Source: Astropecten irregularis
Lineage: Eukaryota > Echinodermata > Asteroidea > Paxillosida > Astropectinidae
Reading direction: 5' to 3'
NCBI GenBank assembly: GCA_963971285.1
Contig: OZ020264.1
Coordinates: 12,476,431-12,540,430 of the forward strand
Length of the DNA: 64,000 nt
Part shown: positions 1 to 12,329 of the stretch, piece by piece
Layout of the letters: each line of letters begins with the position of its first letter
Numbering within the stretch: the first letter of the stretch is position 1
Notes under the pieces: generated by a model
What the model was told of the DNA's origin: nothing
Databases searched by the model: none
Seen by the model: the letters and a program-made list of their open reading frames with translations, nothing else
Translations under genes and position numbers: made by a program

Positions 1-756
1 TCCTGAATACACTCGATTCGTTTGCCTAGACTTGATTCGAGTCCAAGGTTCACAGCGCAGTTATTTGGCTTTTGGCAGTTCCAGGTCAGACTTCCTAAGT
101 CTGGGCTGATATCGAGTCCACTCCGATCCCCGGCCGCCCAGACAGCTGCATTGGAGACGAGTCAGGGAGGTTATTTTTATGTCTGGTTTGTATGAAAGCA
201 AACATGGGGACGTGGATGATGCGATTAATCACTCCTCCGTTCCCTCCGGGGTCTCGATCATCTTCCTCTCTTTCCCCCCTAGCCGAGAGTCCTTGACACT
301 CCAAGGCAGGCCCTTTGCGGCTCGATCTCTCGGTGATGTAGTGGTGACTCTTCCTCGGAGTTTCACCTGACATTATTATTCCGTCCTCATCAAAAAAGAA
401 AACCAGTCATCAATACTTCGCGAGGATCGATAAGTTATTTGACTCCTGTAATTCTCATCAGCGGTCCAGACCCCCAATCCATTTCCGTTTGCCTCGTGTT
501 GTCGTTATTATGGCGTAAGATGATTTCACCCCATGCGTGGAGAGGAGCGCTCCTATAGTGATTTCGGTTGTACACATCGACACATATAAGACACAATAAT
601 CTAATGGTGTTATAATATTAAATACGTATCCAAACCTCTACGATTGAGACGTAAGCTACACAACAAAGTAACATGACTTGTATTAGAAATCATTATAACT
701 AGATTATGTCATCAATTAGGTTGTGGTACGGAAACTAGTCATCACCTTATTGAAAT

Positions 757-1027
757 GTATTCTTATAATTACAAATAGGGAGACAGGTTAGCATCTGAAA
801 GTGAACTTTTTGCGAGACATCGAGAATTAAGGAGACATTTCAATTTCTCCCACATCAGTATCAGCTGCCTGTTAAAGACATATTTTTACCTTTCATATTT
901 TAATAGAAAAGAGAGAATGCTCTCAATATGAACATATGTCAATTTCAAGTTCATTGGTTTGGAGGATGCTTAGGAATAGGTAGAGGCTGTGCACGACCCT
1001 ACTCTACTCTTTAGTACCCATCCTCGG
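757..1027 (+). repeat. Dispersed ~260-bp repeat, copy 1
   Basis: TGAAAGTGAACTTTTTGCGAGACATCG-type sequence, GTATCAGCTGCCTGTTAAAG, AGAGAATGCTCTCAATATGA and TTCATTGGTTTGGAGGATG match the reverse complement of 23961-24228 with many small differences. Clear terminal repeats were not found. Confidence 0.85.
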
Positions 1028-2770
1028 TACTACAACATGCGATACTCTTTCTTGTTTTATAAGGTTGAAAACTAGAATAATTGTGCTGTGTTCTCCATAT
1101 TATGACGTTCTTTTATCAAGCTATTGGCTGACTCATCCATTTAATACTAGCAATGATTTCTTTCCTTGTTTCCATAGCACAGATTAGCATACTTATCGTT
1201 AGACTCCATCCACAGTCTGACGAGACTGTCAAAATAGCCTACACTGTGCACCTACAATAACCCATGGAACAAGCATGTAGCATTAAGACCTCCGCGTTTA
1301 ACCGTATTGATTCGCCGCAAAATTTTCCCCAAGCCCTGAATACAAAATGAAGCTCCAAAAAAACTCCGTCTGTTGGGGAGAAAAAATGTTTAAAGGCATT
1401 TTTTCTCCTTCTTCTTCGACTACACGGGTAACTTGAACCTTTCAAGCTTGGCGAAGCAGACACGGTAGGGGGAAGTCTACATTTAGACTAATAGCGGTAA
1501 AAGAAAAAGCTTCATATTTTGTGTGTCTGTGTTTTGAAATGAGATAATTATGAGTCAAGAACGCGTTGATTTTTTGTGATACACTTCGTGTTCGCAATCC
1601 GTTTGAAACTACGCAATTATCGCGATTTGTTTCCCTGTCTGTGCTTTATGGTTTCCCTGTATTCGTTGGTACAAAGGGTGCACAGTTATTACCGTACGGA
1701 GCCTAAATGCATGTACATGTTCTTATTATATGCAGTGTTCATTTCTATGTGCTTGAAATTTTATTCACAAACATTGCGGATATACAGACGTGATTCGATG
1801 CCTTAACGCGGCACCAGCCATTAAATTCTACATCGCAGAAATTGCACGCGTATACATTTTGTGTAATTCGGCCGTTGGTCTGGTTCTAGTTATTAAGAGG
1901 ATTGCTCAATCCCGTAAAGGTCATGCAGATATTACGACGGACTAAAAACATGTCTCTCCGGGAGTGCCGTGGCACAATAATGTAAGCTAGGGTGGTTATG
2001 TTCGTGGTCTCCCATGCCATTGTGCTATCCAAGGTCTTGCACTATTACTCAGCACATGAACAACATTATTATGCAGCATCATAGTGGTAGATCTACATTG
2101 TATCGATTGGTCTATACGATGAATCCGTGATGTAGCAAACTTAGCAAACAGATCTATACCGTTCGTTTGTGTTTTTGTATTAATGCTTCGAAATCGTTTG
2201 CATAGGGTTTGCATGGGGTGGAGTACCACACACACTGTGATACTGTGACTTATGCATAATCCTTTATATTGAGGCATTACGTATTCCAGTGTGGTACCGC
2301 TGGTTTCACATGAAATTCATTATAAGCTTACCGAATGGAACCAGTTGAGAAACCACTGGTATGGCACGTAAGCCTAGTTATAACCAATGTAACACTAACC
2401 TATACAACCCTTAAAAAATATTATGAGAATCATTTTGAAAAAGCTTTAGATGTTTTTAGCGCCAAATGGCCAAATGAAATTTCTAGGCGAGTTACGGAAA
2501 TGATTTGTGAAGAACCATATTTCAATATTGAAGACACCTAAATTTGAAGGATGTTTCTCGTGTGTAAAATACCATTCGTGTATAGAATACACGTAAGGGA
2601 ATAATAACGACAACGACATCAACGACGGCGACAATGGCCAGCAATGACGATGACACACAGCGATTCGCTGTTTGTTTGCGCGTAACACTGCTGCACCCCG
2701 CCATTTTCTTATCATGGAATACATCCAATGCACTGCCTCTATGGGATGGGGCGAGGGGGAGCAGTCGACA
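1028..2770. other. No recognisable gene
   Basis: AT-rich unique sequence. The longest frames (such as the 68-codon one at 2335-2541) have no recognisable domain, no splice context and no codon bias I could judge. Nothing else was seen. Confidence 0.6.
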
Positions 2771-2773
2771 TAA

Positions 2774-3277
2774 GGGGCCGTCCATAAAGTACGTACGCAC
2801 GAAATGCCGACTTTTTTGACCCCCCCTCCCCCTCTGTACGCATGGCGTACGCAGTGGTCCCAACCCCCCCTCCCCCCCTGTACGCATACGCATTCCACAT
2901 TAGATTTTTCCCTTCTCGTGGTACCTTGCTTTAGCATCATTAAAATGTCACCGTAATCCGGGCCGGTACCGTTATTGGGACGTCACTCTCAAATTCTGAA
3001 ATGAATGACTAAAGTTTAACAGGTTTTTATACATTTACAGATGGATTTACTATTTTTTATGTTGAATAAGAAAAAAACAAGGAAAAAACAAAACAATCCC
3101 GGTGCTTTTTTCACGTTTTTTACATCTCTTTTCGCACGATAATGCTATGCAAAATTTGCGCTTGCGTACGGTACGCATTGGCCTTCACCCCCCCTCCCCC
3201 CCTGTACGCATAGCGTACGCATCGGTAACAACCCCCCCTCCCCCCCCTTTGTGCGTACGTACTTTATGGACGGCCCC
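2774..3277. mobile_element. MITE-like element with GGGGCCGTCCATAAAGTACG termini
   Basis: The left end GGGGCCGTCCATAAAGTACG and the right end CGTACTTTATGGACGGCCCC are exact inverted copies, extending to about 25 bp with GTACGCAC. TAA lies directly outside both ends (2771-2773 and 3278-3280), a plausible target duplication. Inside each end is a C-rich tract followed by TGTACGCAT.GCGTACGCA. These subterminal blocks are in direct orientation, unlike the tips. No ORF for a transposase is present, so the element is non-autonomous. From memory, similar GGGGCCGTCCATAAA ends are common in invertebrate genomes. Confidence 0.85.
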
Positions 3278-3280
3278 TAA

Positions 3281-6200
3281 GTTCGCTTCATTTAATATCA
3301 GACCCCAGCTACGCCAACATTAAAGCAACAGTTAGCCAATATGTATATACCCCGCTTCAAACGGTTATATCAACACACAAAACACGTACAGAAACAATAT
3401 CCATAGCCTACATTCTTACACTAACCCACATCTATCCACATGGGCATATTATACGGGGAAATATTTGCAAAGCATGGTCTAAAATAAGCAGTATAGGTCT
3501 ATTTTTGTTTAAACCTCCCGTTGCTTCAAGCTCTAGTTACCATTTACCAGTGCTGTGCAGCTATATGGCGAGTATACAGGAGAAGAAAAATATTGCATCG
3601 TCTTGGAAATTAATAAAGCGTAGCCCTATTATAATGTGCATGAGATTGCCAACTCGTATATACCGTCTGTGTATATGTTCGTGTGTCTGGCTTGGGGATG
3701 CGTGTTTATGCATTGGAATGTCCCAATCATGAAAAAACACGCCAAGGGAATCTTTTGGGAGGACAAAAAATAAGAATCTGCATTAAATTCCAATATTAGC
3801 TTTAAATTCATCCAAATATCGCAGCCCAAACCGATCAAAATTTCAGCCTGTTTTCGTGGGTTTTTTTTTTAGCATGATTTGGTCGAAGACTGGGAATGTA
3901 TAATGTATTGGCATTAAGTGGCACGTTAAACACTGCCCACATCACGGTATCCATGGACGAACAATTAATTAGGCTGCTATTGTGTTGCCGTGTTGAGGTC
4001 ACACACATTCGCTTCCATTGCCGGCAGCCGCCATAATTGTGGCAATGAAATAAGCCCGCCTTAATTAACGCTCGGCGGGAAATTAAGCGATCTGCACTTT
4101 GAATAGAGTCTTTTGTTGTATACCATTGTGCTCGCTTATAACTGGAATTGAGATTCTCAAAGCAAGCTGTCTTTTTTGTTAGCTATACTTGCGAGATATA
4201 ATCGTTTCTGGGTCTTGCTTTGTGCCGCATTTCATTTTCTCCATGTCATTTTGTTAGTGATGTATCGATTACCACGCACATAGCCTTATTTCATTTGAAG
4301 CACGTTTGCCCGAGACAGTTGTCTAATAATGTGTGTACATTCAATGACCTTTGCACGTACATTCTACCTAATTAATTATCTCACATTAATTTCCTTTGTG
4401 CGTGCTACAATCAATAGGCAAATGGCTTAATGAAACTAAGTACACTCAATCATATCCTCGTAATGATGTACGTACATTGTGGAGACAGGTTAATGAATAT
4501 AAATATACATTTATAGAAATGATGTTGCTGCCCCAATTCCACGCTATTTCAATCGATGTGGGACTGCATTGTACAGTGCAACCTAGTTTCTCGTCATTGC
4601 AACCTTTATTGGGGTGAAAATGAAGTCAGTACAAAATGCCCTCATTCTAGGTGATGGTATAAGACTCAGTATATATAATTGCACAGTCATTCCCATGGGT
4701 GACACTGGTGTGATGTTTACGTAGTACATTGGGATTAAATTATTATTATAGAGATTGGCGATGGTAGACCATACGTGTGTAACTGTTGAAATCGGTGGGT
4801 AAAATAATAATGAACTAGCTTGTCTACCTCGGTGCTCGTAAGCTGGTAAAATCCCTGGCCATTGCACGTGATGTCTGGTTTTCCAAGTTGATTCCACAAG
4901 ATGTAATGCTATGTTGAGCTTGCAATACGTGCGTCGTATTTATAACACTCGAAGAGTTACATTAAGAGTGACATTTTGTTTTTGTATTTGGAATTTTACA
5001 TGTTGGTAACGTGTCCAAAGCCACCGTAGTTTTCTGGCAAGACTTCAGATTAAAGGTGTGCTCGTTCTACTGCGATGACAAAAAATGATTGAAAAATAGT
5101 AATATAATGATAATAATAGTGCATAAATAGATGCATATTAAGCGAATGATCAAATTGTAATAGTATTAGGTTCGCATACTTTAACTTTAACGAAAGATAT
5201 CAAAAATTGTATACACAAATATATTTTAAATACAATAAAGGAGGGACAATATTTCAGCACCATTTTATTTTAGATTTGGGCAATATCCAAAAACATATTT
5301 GTAGAATATTTCATATCAATATGAATAATATTTCTACCAACTGCAAGAAAACCTAAACCAAGTTCCCATATTATACTGTCTTAGTTTTTTTTCACGGTGT
5401 ATTTGTCAACACAAATTCACTCGGGGCCCCTCATATAGCATTTCATACGTCCCGGTAACTCACAATGTTTCTGTAGGGGAGGGGGGAGTGGGATGGGGGG
5501 CTAAGATCCATCAAGCGCTAAAAAATGTCACCCGGATCGATATCCGTATTCACGCTGGAGTCGCCACCTCCCCCCCGGCAGCCAGGAAGAAGGGTGTACA
5601 AAAAAATATGGAAAGAAAAAGAGAAGAAAAAAAATAATAATAACTAGAGATTGCGGATGGTGCATGCAATCATTTGATTCAGCCGACCGGTCAAGATATG
5701 ATGAGTCCAAGGGCAAAATTAAAAAAAAAATTACAGGCACAGGGTAGGCGATGGAAGTGGGACAACCTATAGATCGGTAGGGTAGAGATATAGCCACGAC
5801 TCCCAGGCCTTTGTTGCTAATGATGCCGCCGTCGAACGCGTCGATATCTATGTCCTGCAGGTGGGTATCGCCAAAATGCGACCCGTGCGTGGTCTTGCAT
5901 TCTTGATGACTTCCCTCGGTTTATGGAAAGGAGGAAAATAAGAAGTCTTAGATTGGGGAATTGGAAAGTGGGTAGGAGGTGAGATATATAGAAGACTTTG
6001 GTAGAGATGGAGAGTTTATTTGCACAATATACACACTAGTCTGGTCGCCGCTCAAGTCCCAGTTGAGGCATTCATAATAATGTGCTGAGTTTGTTTCTAG
6101 ACGCTGTCACACATTCTCGGAGTTTTTGGCTCTGGATTCGAAGACGCTGAAGGACTTCATAGTATACCTACAATCGTACTATAAACATAGCAATGATATT

Positions 6201-6440
6201 AGCCGTGTCGAAATTGTTCATGGCTACGGCTTAGTATAGACTCGTGTGTAAAATCAATCCATATCCACGTGACTCGGACACGGCTGTATGTTCGAAGGGA
6301 CATGTGAGCACGTGACTTCTCAAGTTTATGGAATTGGGGCCCAGTCACCAAGATCCCGCTCGCTGGTTTCCCCAGGCTATCCATTCGATGGTTTATATGT
6401 AGTGGGAACCAACGAATGTATCATTGATTCCGAAAACAGT
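3281..6440. other. No recognisable gene
   Basis: Unique AT-rich sequence with a G-rich run near 5476-5502 and a C-rich/A-rich stretch at 5560-5640. The short frames look random. Confidence 0.6.
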
Positions 6441-6442
6441 TT

Positions 6443-6673
6443 AAGCCCACTGCACACTATACGATCCGACATTCCGACTAGGACCCGACTAGTTTTTGAA
6501 AGGGTCGCAAAGCATTCTGGGAGTCTTAACCGTGATTGTTCCCAGTCGCAGACCCACTCTGATGGCCAGTCGGCAAGATTCGACTGTCGAATCACGGTTA
6601 CTCCCAGAATGCATTGCGATCCTTCCAAAAACCAGTCGGGTCGTAGTCGGATCGTATAGTGTGCGGTGGGCTT
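6443..6673. mobile_element. 231-bp near-perfect palindromic (foldback) element, copy 1
   Basis: The left end AAGCCCACTGCACACTATAC and the right end GTATAGTGTGCGGTGGGCTT are inverted copies with one mismatch. The inverted similarity runs for about 95 bases per arm, through the CGCAAAGCATTCTGGGAG block, leaving a small central loop. It would form a long hairpin in RNA or single-stranded DNA. A second copy lies at 33461-33694. Both strands give spurious ORFs here, which are shadows of the palindrome. Confidence 0.9.
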
Positions 6674-7322
6674 TAGTTTGAAAACAGACGGTCTGATTGG
6701 TCCTGTGCGCGTGTGCTCCATATAGCAAAACAACGGCGCATGCGCATTTGGTGTAATTGCATTCTGGGTATGGAGGGAAATCTGAGCACGCCACACTGAC
6801 GACTGCATCAGTGTAAGGTCCAATGGTCACGTGTTATGCATGCTTAATTGCAAGGAGAAATATTATTTTAGAAATTTGAAAATAATAATACTAATTAGGC
6901 CTATGTGGGTGCGATCCGCTGCCCAACGGATCAAGCGGAACTAGCTAGCTTGAAGACATTAACTCGCCCTTTGGCGGTACGAAGTATAATACTTACGTAG
7001 CTGACTCTCATTCACGATTTCATTGAATGCATAATGCATTATTATAATAAATACTGGCTCTGGCCCCAGGGTCAGTATCCCTCAAAAGATTCTTACTTTC
7101 TTTTTTTGCTCTGACGTTGTGACCGATCGATTGTGAAATTCCTTTATATCTTTTTCTTATTCAATTTCAGTCGTTTCGACTCACCGTCATAAACAGCACC
7201 CATGTGCCCCAGACCATAGAGCTGTAAATTATAGCTCTATGTGATCAGACGGAGGCATGAATAATTGATAGGCTGTCACTTGGTTAAAAACCAAAAACAG
7301 TACTTAGTGTTGCTGGCTGTTT

Positions 7323-7590
7323 TTAAAGGTATAATACATGATTCGTAAAGGTCACCAAACGACACTCAAACTTTGTCTGACCCAGCATGTACATGACAAA
7401 GTAAACCTGTGAAAATTTGAGCTCAATCGGACATCTAAGTCACGAAAAAATAGCGAATAACCGACTCAATTTGTCTTAAAAAACAAAAATATTGGATTTG
7501 ATCTTGCCCCGAGATCAAAACTGTATTCGGTCTTTGTTTTACAAATTTCTGGATAAGTACACAATTTCAGGCGGAACTATTTCGTTTTAG
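7323..7590 (+). mobile_element. TTAA-AGGTA element, right end missing
   Basis: It starts TTAAAGGTATAATACATG, carries an internal TTGATC...GAGATCAAAAC palindrome, then TTTTACAAATTTCTGGATAA and CAATTTCAGGCGGAA. The same order is seen in the copies at 40993, 45291 and 57534. Its right end is replaced by the truncated element at 7593-7668. Confidence 0.65.
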
Positions 7591-7592
7591 GA

Positions 7593-7668
7593 ACTTTTCT
7601 TTTTAGAATTGGTGTTATCTTTTCCGAAGGGTATGCAAGGAAGGTGACAAGATGGATGCACTATGTAG
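7593..7668 (-). mobile_element. Truncated copy of the CTTATTCACGG MITE family
   Basis: TTTTAGAATTGGTGTTATCT followed by TTCCGAAGGGTATGCAAGGA and AGGTGACAAGATGGATGCA matches the inner half of the elements at 25953, 31689, 40376 and 45887, in reverse orientation. The other half is missing. It directly abuts the end of a different repeat (7323-7590). Confidence 0.75.
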
Positions 7669-7812
7669 CTCCGGCTGGTCGTTAACAAAGTTGAAATTGA
7701 TTTTTGGTTGCATTTTCAACGGTTCGATTGCTTCATACAGCAAAAGTTTACATTTCTAAAACTACCAAATTGTCCCTACTAGTTGGCCGGCCAACACAAG
7801 TTCGCAAACTTA

Positions 7813-8049
7813 AGCAGAGTGTACACTGCCAACATTTTCGGTAACAATCTCGGTAACATGTCGCCCAGGTACGTTGTTGCTGAAAAATGTTGTCAGTGTA
7901 CACAGAGCAAAACGAGTTGGGTAACATGTCACAGCAACATCTCGGTAACATGTTGGACAAATGTTTCTAGTGTACACTGGGCCCAAAGTCGTGTTGCCCG
8001 GTTGTGTTACCCTAACATGTTACAGAAAATTGACAGTGTACACTCTGCT
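7813..8049. mobile_element. GTGTACAC/GTAACATGT MITE, copy 1
   Basis: Ends AGCAGAGTGTACACTG and CAGTGTACACTCTGCT are inverted and extend for over 30 bp with mismatches. Inside, GTGTACAC recurs several times and GTAACATGT three or more times. A sister copy lies at 13158-13411. Confidence 0.87.
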
Positions 8050-8931
8050 TCCACCGGTAACTTCCAAAAAGCGCGCGACCGTATTCTTCCGAACACCAAT
8101 GATAGCTGTCCGGCTGGGAGTTAGTAGACACCTGACCGGTGAACTAACTGGGAAGGTCTCACGCCACAACGCCCCCTTTAGCTCAACAAAATACATTGAC
8201 CTACATGGACTACACAGGCGTCATTTGTAAAGCAAATCCGTGCGCCTCAACTCCGCCATCTTCTGCCGCACGTACTTCAAGAAAAGCTCGTTCAAATAAA
8301 AGCCAAATGCCAAAACCGGCGGGGGGAAAAACGTTGACGAAACACTACAAGTTCCGCTCGTTTTATTTACGTGACATGATTCTCAAAAACCGGTTGCATT
8401 AAGCTCAAGAGCCCGACAGACACAAATCATTGGGAGACTGAACAAAAAAAAAACGAACTGAAATTTATATAACACAGCGAAAGACCACAAAAAGCTTCGA
8501 GTGTTGAAGCAGACGACAATAATTGGCGCGCGCGGGAAACTGACTGTGGGTGGAAAAAAAAGCAAACATTTGTACATCCGTTCAAATATGGAAATCGATG
8601 TTGGCCAATTTAACGACATGTGATTGAATTGGCATTGCCAAAAGAGCAGACGATCACCGCTCGCGCCATTTTCTAATGGGGTTACATCGATTTCGCTTTG
8701 TTTTGTTTTGTTTGGGATGGTAAGGGGTTAGAAAAAGCAATTAATTTGTCTTGAAATTGTTTGCTTAGATGTTTCTGTTCTGAACACCAACATTCTTGTT
8801 GAGTGGGGAGGAACAACCGGCGCCGTGTGAGAGTTCACTGGTCATTCACATCCGGTGAACCTCACCAAGAACTTCTATTTTATAGGAGTTCGGGTGAAAG
8901 TATGGCCCGTGGTGTCAAACTTTAGCATCGC

Positions 8932-9016
8932 TATATAAACAGTAGGTCAGAGAACTCAGTCCCGCCAGAGCACGAAATGACTCTCCTCTTGCTAGAAATC
9001 ACAAGTACCTTGTGAG
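8932..9016 (+). promoter_or_regulatory. Possible TATA promoter and short first exon
   Basis: TATATAAA at 8932-8939 is followed 26 bases on by an initiator-like TCAGTC (A at 8958). A strong donor GAG|GTAAGC lies at 9014-9022, which would make a 59-nt non-coding first exon. An ATG at 8977 opens only a 12-codon frame ending TGA before the donor. No link to a protein can be shown, and such spacing can arise by chance. Confidence 0.3.
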
Positions 9017-9029
9017 GTAAGCAAAGAAA

Positions 9030-10825
9030 CACAGCGAAGAACCACTTAAACCTTCCGTAATATTAGAAACAATCGTCTTGGTTTGGGAGTTCGTGCCTGG
9101 GTTTTAAGATTTACTCCATCTTTGAGTTATTATAAAAATCAAGATGACCAAGTATTACTATCCTGCTGACACACAAAATGTATCTACCGACTTAGTACCT
9201 TACCACCAGTACCCACATCCGAAATGTCGCTACCAGCAACGAAGACAAACATACGGAATAAAACTGAAATCATCATGTTTTTGCCACATCTATAGGAAGA
9301 AAAAAAGATTATCAACAATCCCACTGGCGTAGGAAATCCCTCCTCCGAAGTTTGCAAACAGTTGTGAGTGGCTCCCTTGTGGTGTTCAGGACAATCCCAG
9401 GGATGAGCGGGCTTTAGAGAAAACATCCCCCAAGGACGCTAATCCCTGCGTGCTGGGCAAATCTGACCTTATCCTCGCTAACAAACATGAGCTTAGCCCT
9501 AGCAGGCATTTGTCACCAAAATAAAAAGGCCGTGAAGAAAGAAAGATTACTGCCAAGATCCTTGTATGCCATGCTTCCGTTAACTTGTGAGTTCCCCCAC
9601 CCGTAACAAACAGCGTTATATTAGCAACAACACTACACACATGCTAGAAAATCAGAGAAGCCATACAAAACTGGTAAGGTACACAGACTTAATAACAACT
9701 AGGTAGAACCTTGGTTTCGCTTGTACGTGATTTCCGTTCTTCGCAGTGAATATGAAAACATTAATGTTTAAGGTTACTGACGGGGTATATTTCAGTTGGG
9801 ACTCTCATGATTAATCATCGTCAGCTGTTCGAGAGCCGACTTTCAGTTTCTGGACTGAAGTCTATGTATCGTGGAATCCATTCGAAATTTGTGATATATG
9901 CTGTCATTTGTCTTAGATTTCAGGTCGATGTTTTCGCATTTTCCCAGAAAACAATTCAGATTCAAATATTGCGATATTCTGTAGACCTCAATCTGATTCA
10001 TAAGTGAAGAATGTCAGGCGTTTTCAAGTTTTGAAGTCTGAGTAAATTTGTACCGTTGCGACAGACGAGAAGTCAGGGAAAAGGCGGCTCTGTAGCAAAG
10101 ATGCATCTGTCAGTACACGCTGCCTTAACCTTACGCCTCTATTTATTATCCAGCACTGCGGATTTGAACTGTTAACCGCAGACTGTGAAACGATTGGAAT
10201 CCCCTTGAGTAGGTGAATCTTTCAATGCGGCCATCTTAAATGCTCTCCGCTGTGCAAATAACGCTTCCTGAATCTGCGGCACTTGTAAGTACTCGTCAAG
10301 GATCTTTAGAGGGTATCTTTTCTCCTTGTTGGACGGTCGTAGAGAGAGAATTTGCCTGATAATGAGATTTGTCTTTTATTTGTCATACGTACGGCTGTTG
10401 GATTTGGTGTGTGTGTACTCACCCCCGAGGGCGTTGGCAGAAGACTGGATATAAACTGGGGAAGAAGTTAACAATACCCCGCCAGGTACTTTGGGCGTTT
10501 ATTGCCGGGTCGCGGAACACTTCAAACATGCCCGGATTGATTTGGGGTGATTTGCTCGCCATCACGGAGCGGTGTACTCGCTTTCTGGTTATATTAAAGT
10601 TTCTAGTCCGAGTCTCAATTCGCGTGGGAAATTCTCCTGATTACGGCAGAGTGTCACATTTTTTCTTTCTTCCATTCACATTCATTCGTCGGTGTCACAT
10701 TTTGTAGAGCAATTTATGTGGAGATTCTTTGCCTGTTGAGCCGCAGCATAAATCCGGCTTCTCCGCGCTGTCTGAATCCAAAGGATTTAACTTCAAGAGG
10801 TGTTTGCTGCTGATGTGTACTGCCA

Positions 10826-10856
<31 letters not shown>

Positions 10857-12100
10857 AAGGTGCATAATAAAAGAATCAATCTAAAACAACAAGAAATCAG
10901 TCATGAAGTGAGCGATTCCACAGTAACTTAAGTTTCCTGTTAAGTGACTTTGACCTATTCCTTGATTAATCATTCTTGAAAGACTCCAATTTAAAAATGC
11001 TTTATTGGAATCAGCAAGTATATTACATCATTGAAATGCATACAAATTATGTCAAAGGGGTAACTACGTTACAACATCATTATTATTTTTGATGTCAGTT
11101 ATATCTCATTGTAGTAGGGATCTAATTTTATTAAAAGATTGTCTGACCGTGATAATTTGGTAGAATTAAGAAAATGACTCCATAAAATAACGAATGTTGA
11201 AACAATCGAGTTTCTTTAATTATCATTATTGTAACAGCTTAATAATTTTGTTCATTATTTCAAATATAAGTGTGAAACAAACTTGAAACAGGAGGGATGT
11301 ATAGTATGGGGAGCAACCGTGGGTTTAAACTCAGTTTCACAGATGAACACCCTTTAAAATGCAATCACGACATACAGAGCGGATCAGTGGTTATTGTTGC
11401 GAGCACGAGGAAAGCAAAAGCAAGATTTTCACAATTACATTTTTTGAAGACGTTTTGAAAATGACATTATTCTCGTTTCATTCAGCAAAACTCAGTGCAG
11501 CTGCCGATTTAATTGTGGCATTTCCTGATGGCATGACAGTCTAGACCCACAGACACAGAACAAAACAAGACCAGGAACTTGACATTTAGGCAGGAAAAGC
11601 TGACCTTGTCATTGATTTATTAATGGAAGGAATTTTGCAGATGATCGTGTTTTAGATTTTGTTTTTGTATTAGAACAGAGAAAACTCGCGTTGACTGTTG
11701 AGGGCTATTTTAGTGTTGCGATGTGTCCAGTACCGGAATTATTGAATTACATGTATATGTATTTAAAGAGGTTGTGGTCTTAAGGCAAGCGTTTGGGGTT
11801 CTTGTTGCAATTAGGTGCCTATGGGGACGAGGTGGCTTGCAAGTGGGTAAGCCTTGTCGAATGGTCATGGCAGCCGAGGTTGTATAATCTTCTCTAAAGA
11901 TGATGAGGTTTCAGCCATCTTAATGTATCATTTAATATATCATTACAAATCTTTTAATGATTGTCTATTAGATAAGATAATATATTTGCAGTAACACAAT
12001 AAGACATTAATTATATTATTTTTGAGTTGTGTGGCTCTGAAAAAAGTCATTCAACTCGACGCTTCGGCCAGTATAATCTGACCGTCTTTATGAGAATGCT
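9030..12100. other. No recognisable gene
   Basis: Apart from the (AAG)n run, this is unique sequence. Frames of 60-112 codons (for example 10369-10707) show no domain or splice logic. Confidence 0.55.
10827..10859. repeat. (AAG)n microsatellite
   Basis: Eleven uninterrupted AAG/AGA triplets. No splice or coding context was seen. Confidence 0.97.
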
Positions 12101-12104
12101 GCAG

Positions 12105-12325
12105 CTGCGAAGTGGATACCGGACTTGTGGACCGGCCAGGTGTAGCGGTCTCAGCTATCTCCCGGTGTCCCCCTTTCTCAAATATGGTAAAAGACTTAAT
12201 GTCATCTATGCGCACAACAACGGAAAAGACGTCCGCTTAAGTGGCATGCTATGTCCGGCTACGTCAGGGGGACAGCTAAGACCAAGAGACAGATGTGACC
12301 GCCACACCGGTACAGACAACGCTGT
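12105..12325. repeat. GTCCGGCTACGTCAGGGGGACAG repeat, two opposed arms
   Basis: ATGTCCGGCTACGTCAGGGG and GACAGCTAAGACC at 12250-12285 match the units near 51.6 kb. An opposed arm at 12118-12195 (GCGGTCTCAGCTATCTCCCG, GTGTCCCCCTTTCTCAAATA) is the inverse of the sequence at 52435-52490. Confidence 0.6.
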
Positions 12326-12329
12326 TCGG

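Noticed and set aside
2446-2940. 164-codon minus-strand frame
   Set aside because: It reads through the end of the GGGGCC element and a C-rich tract, with glycine runs from the G-rich strand. No protein family fits.
6377-6830. Cluster of overlapping frames on both strands with similar peptides
   Set aside because: The similarity arises from the hairpin element being self-complementary; the same peptides appear at the second copy near 33.5 kb.
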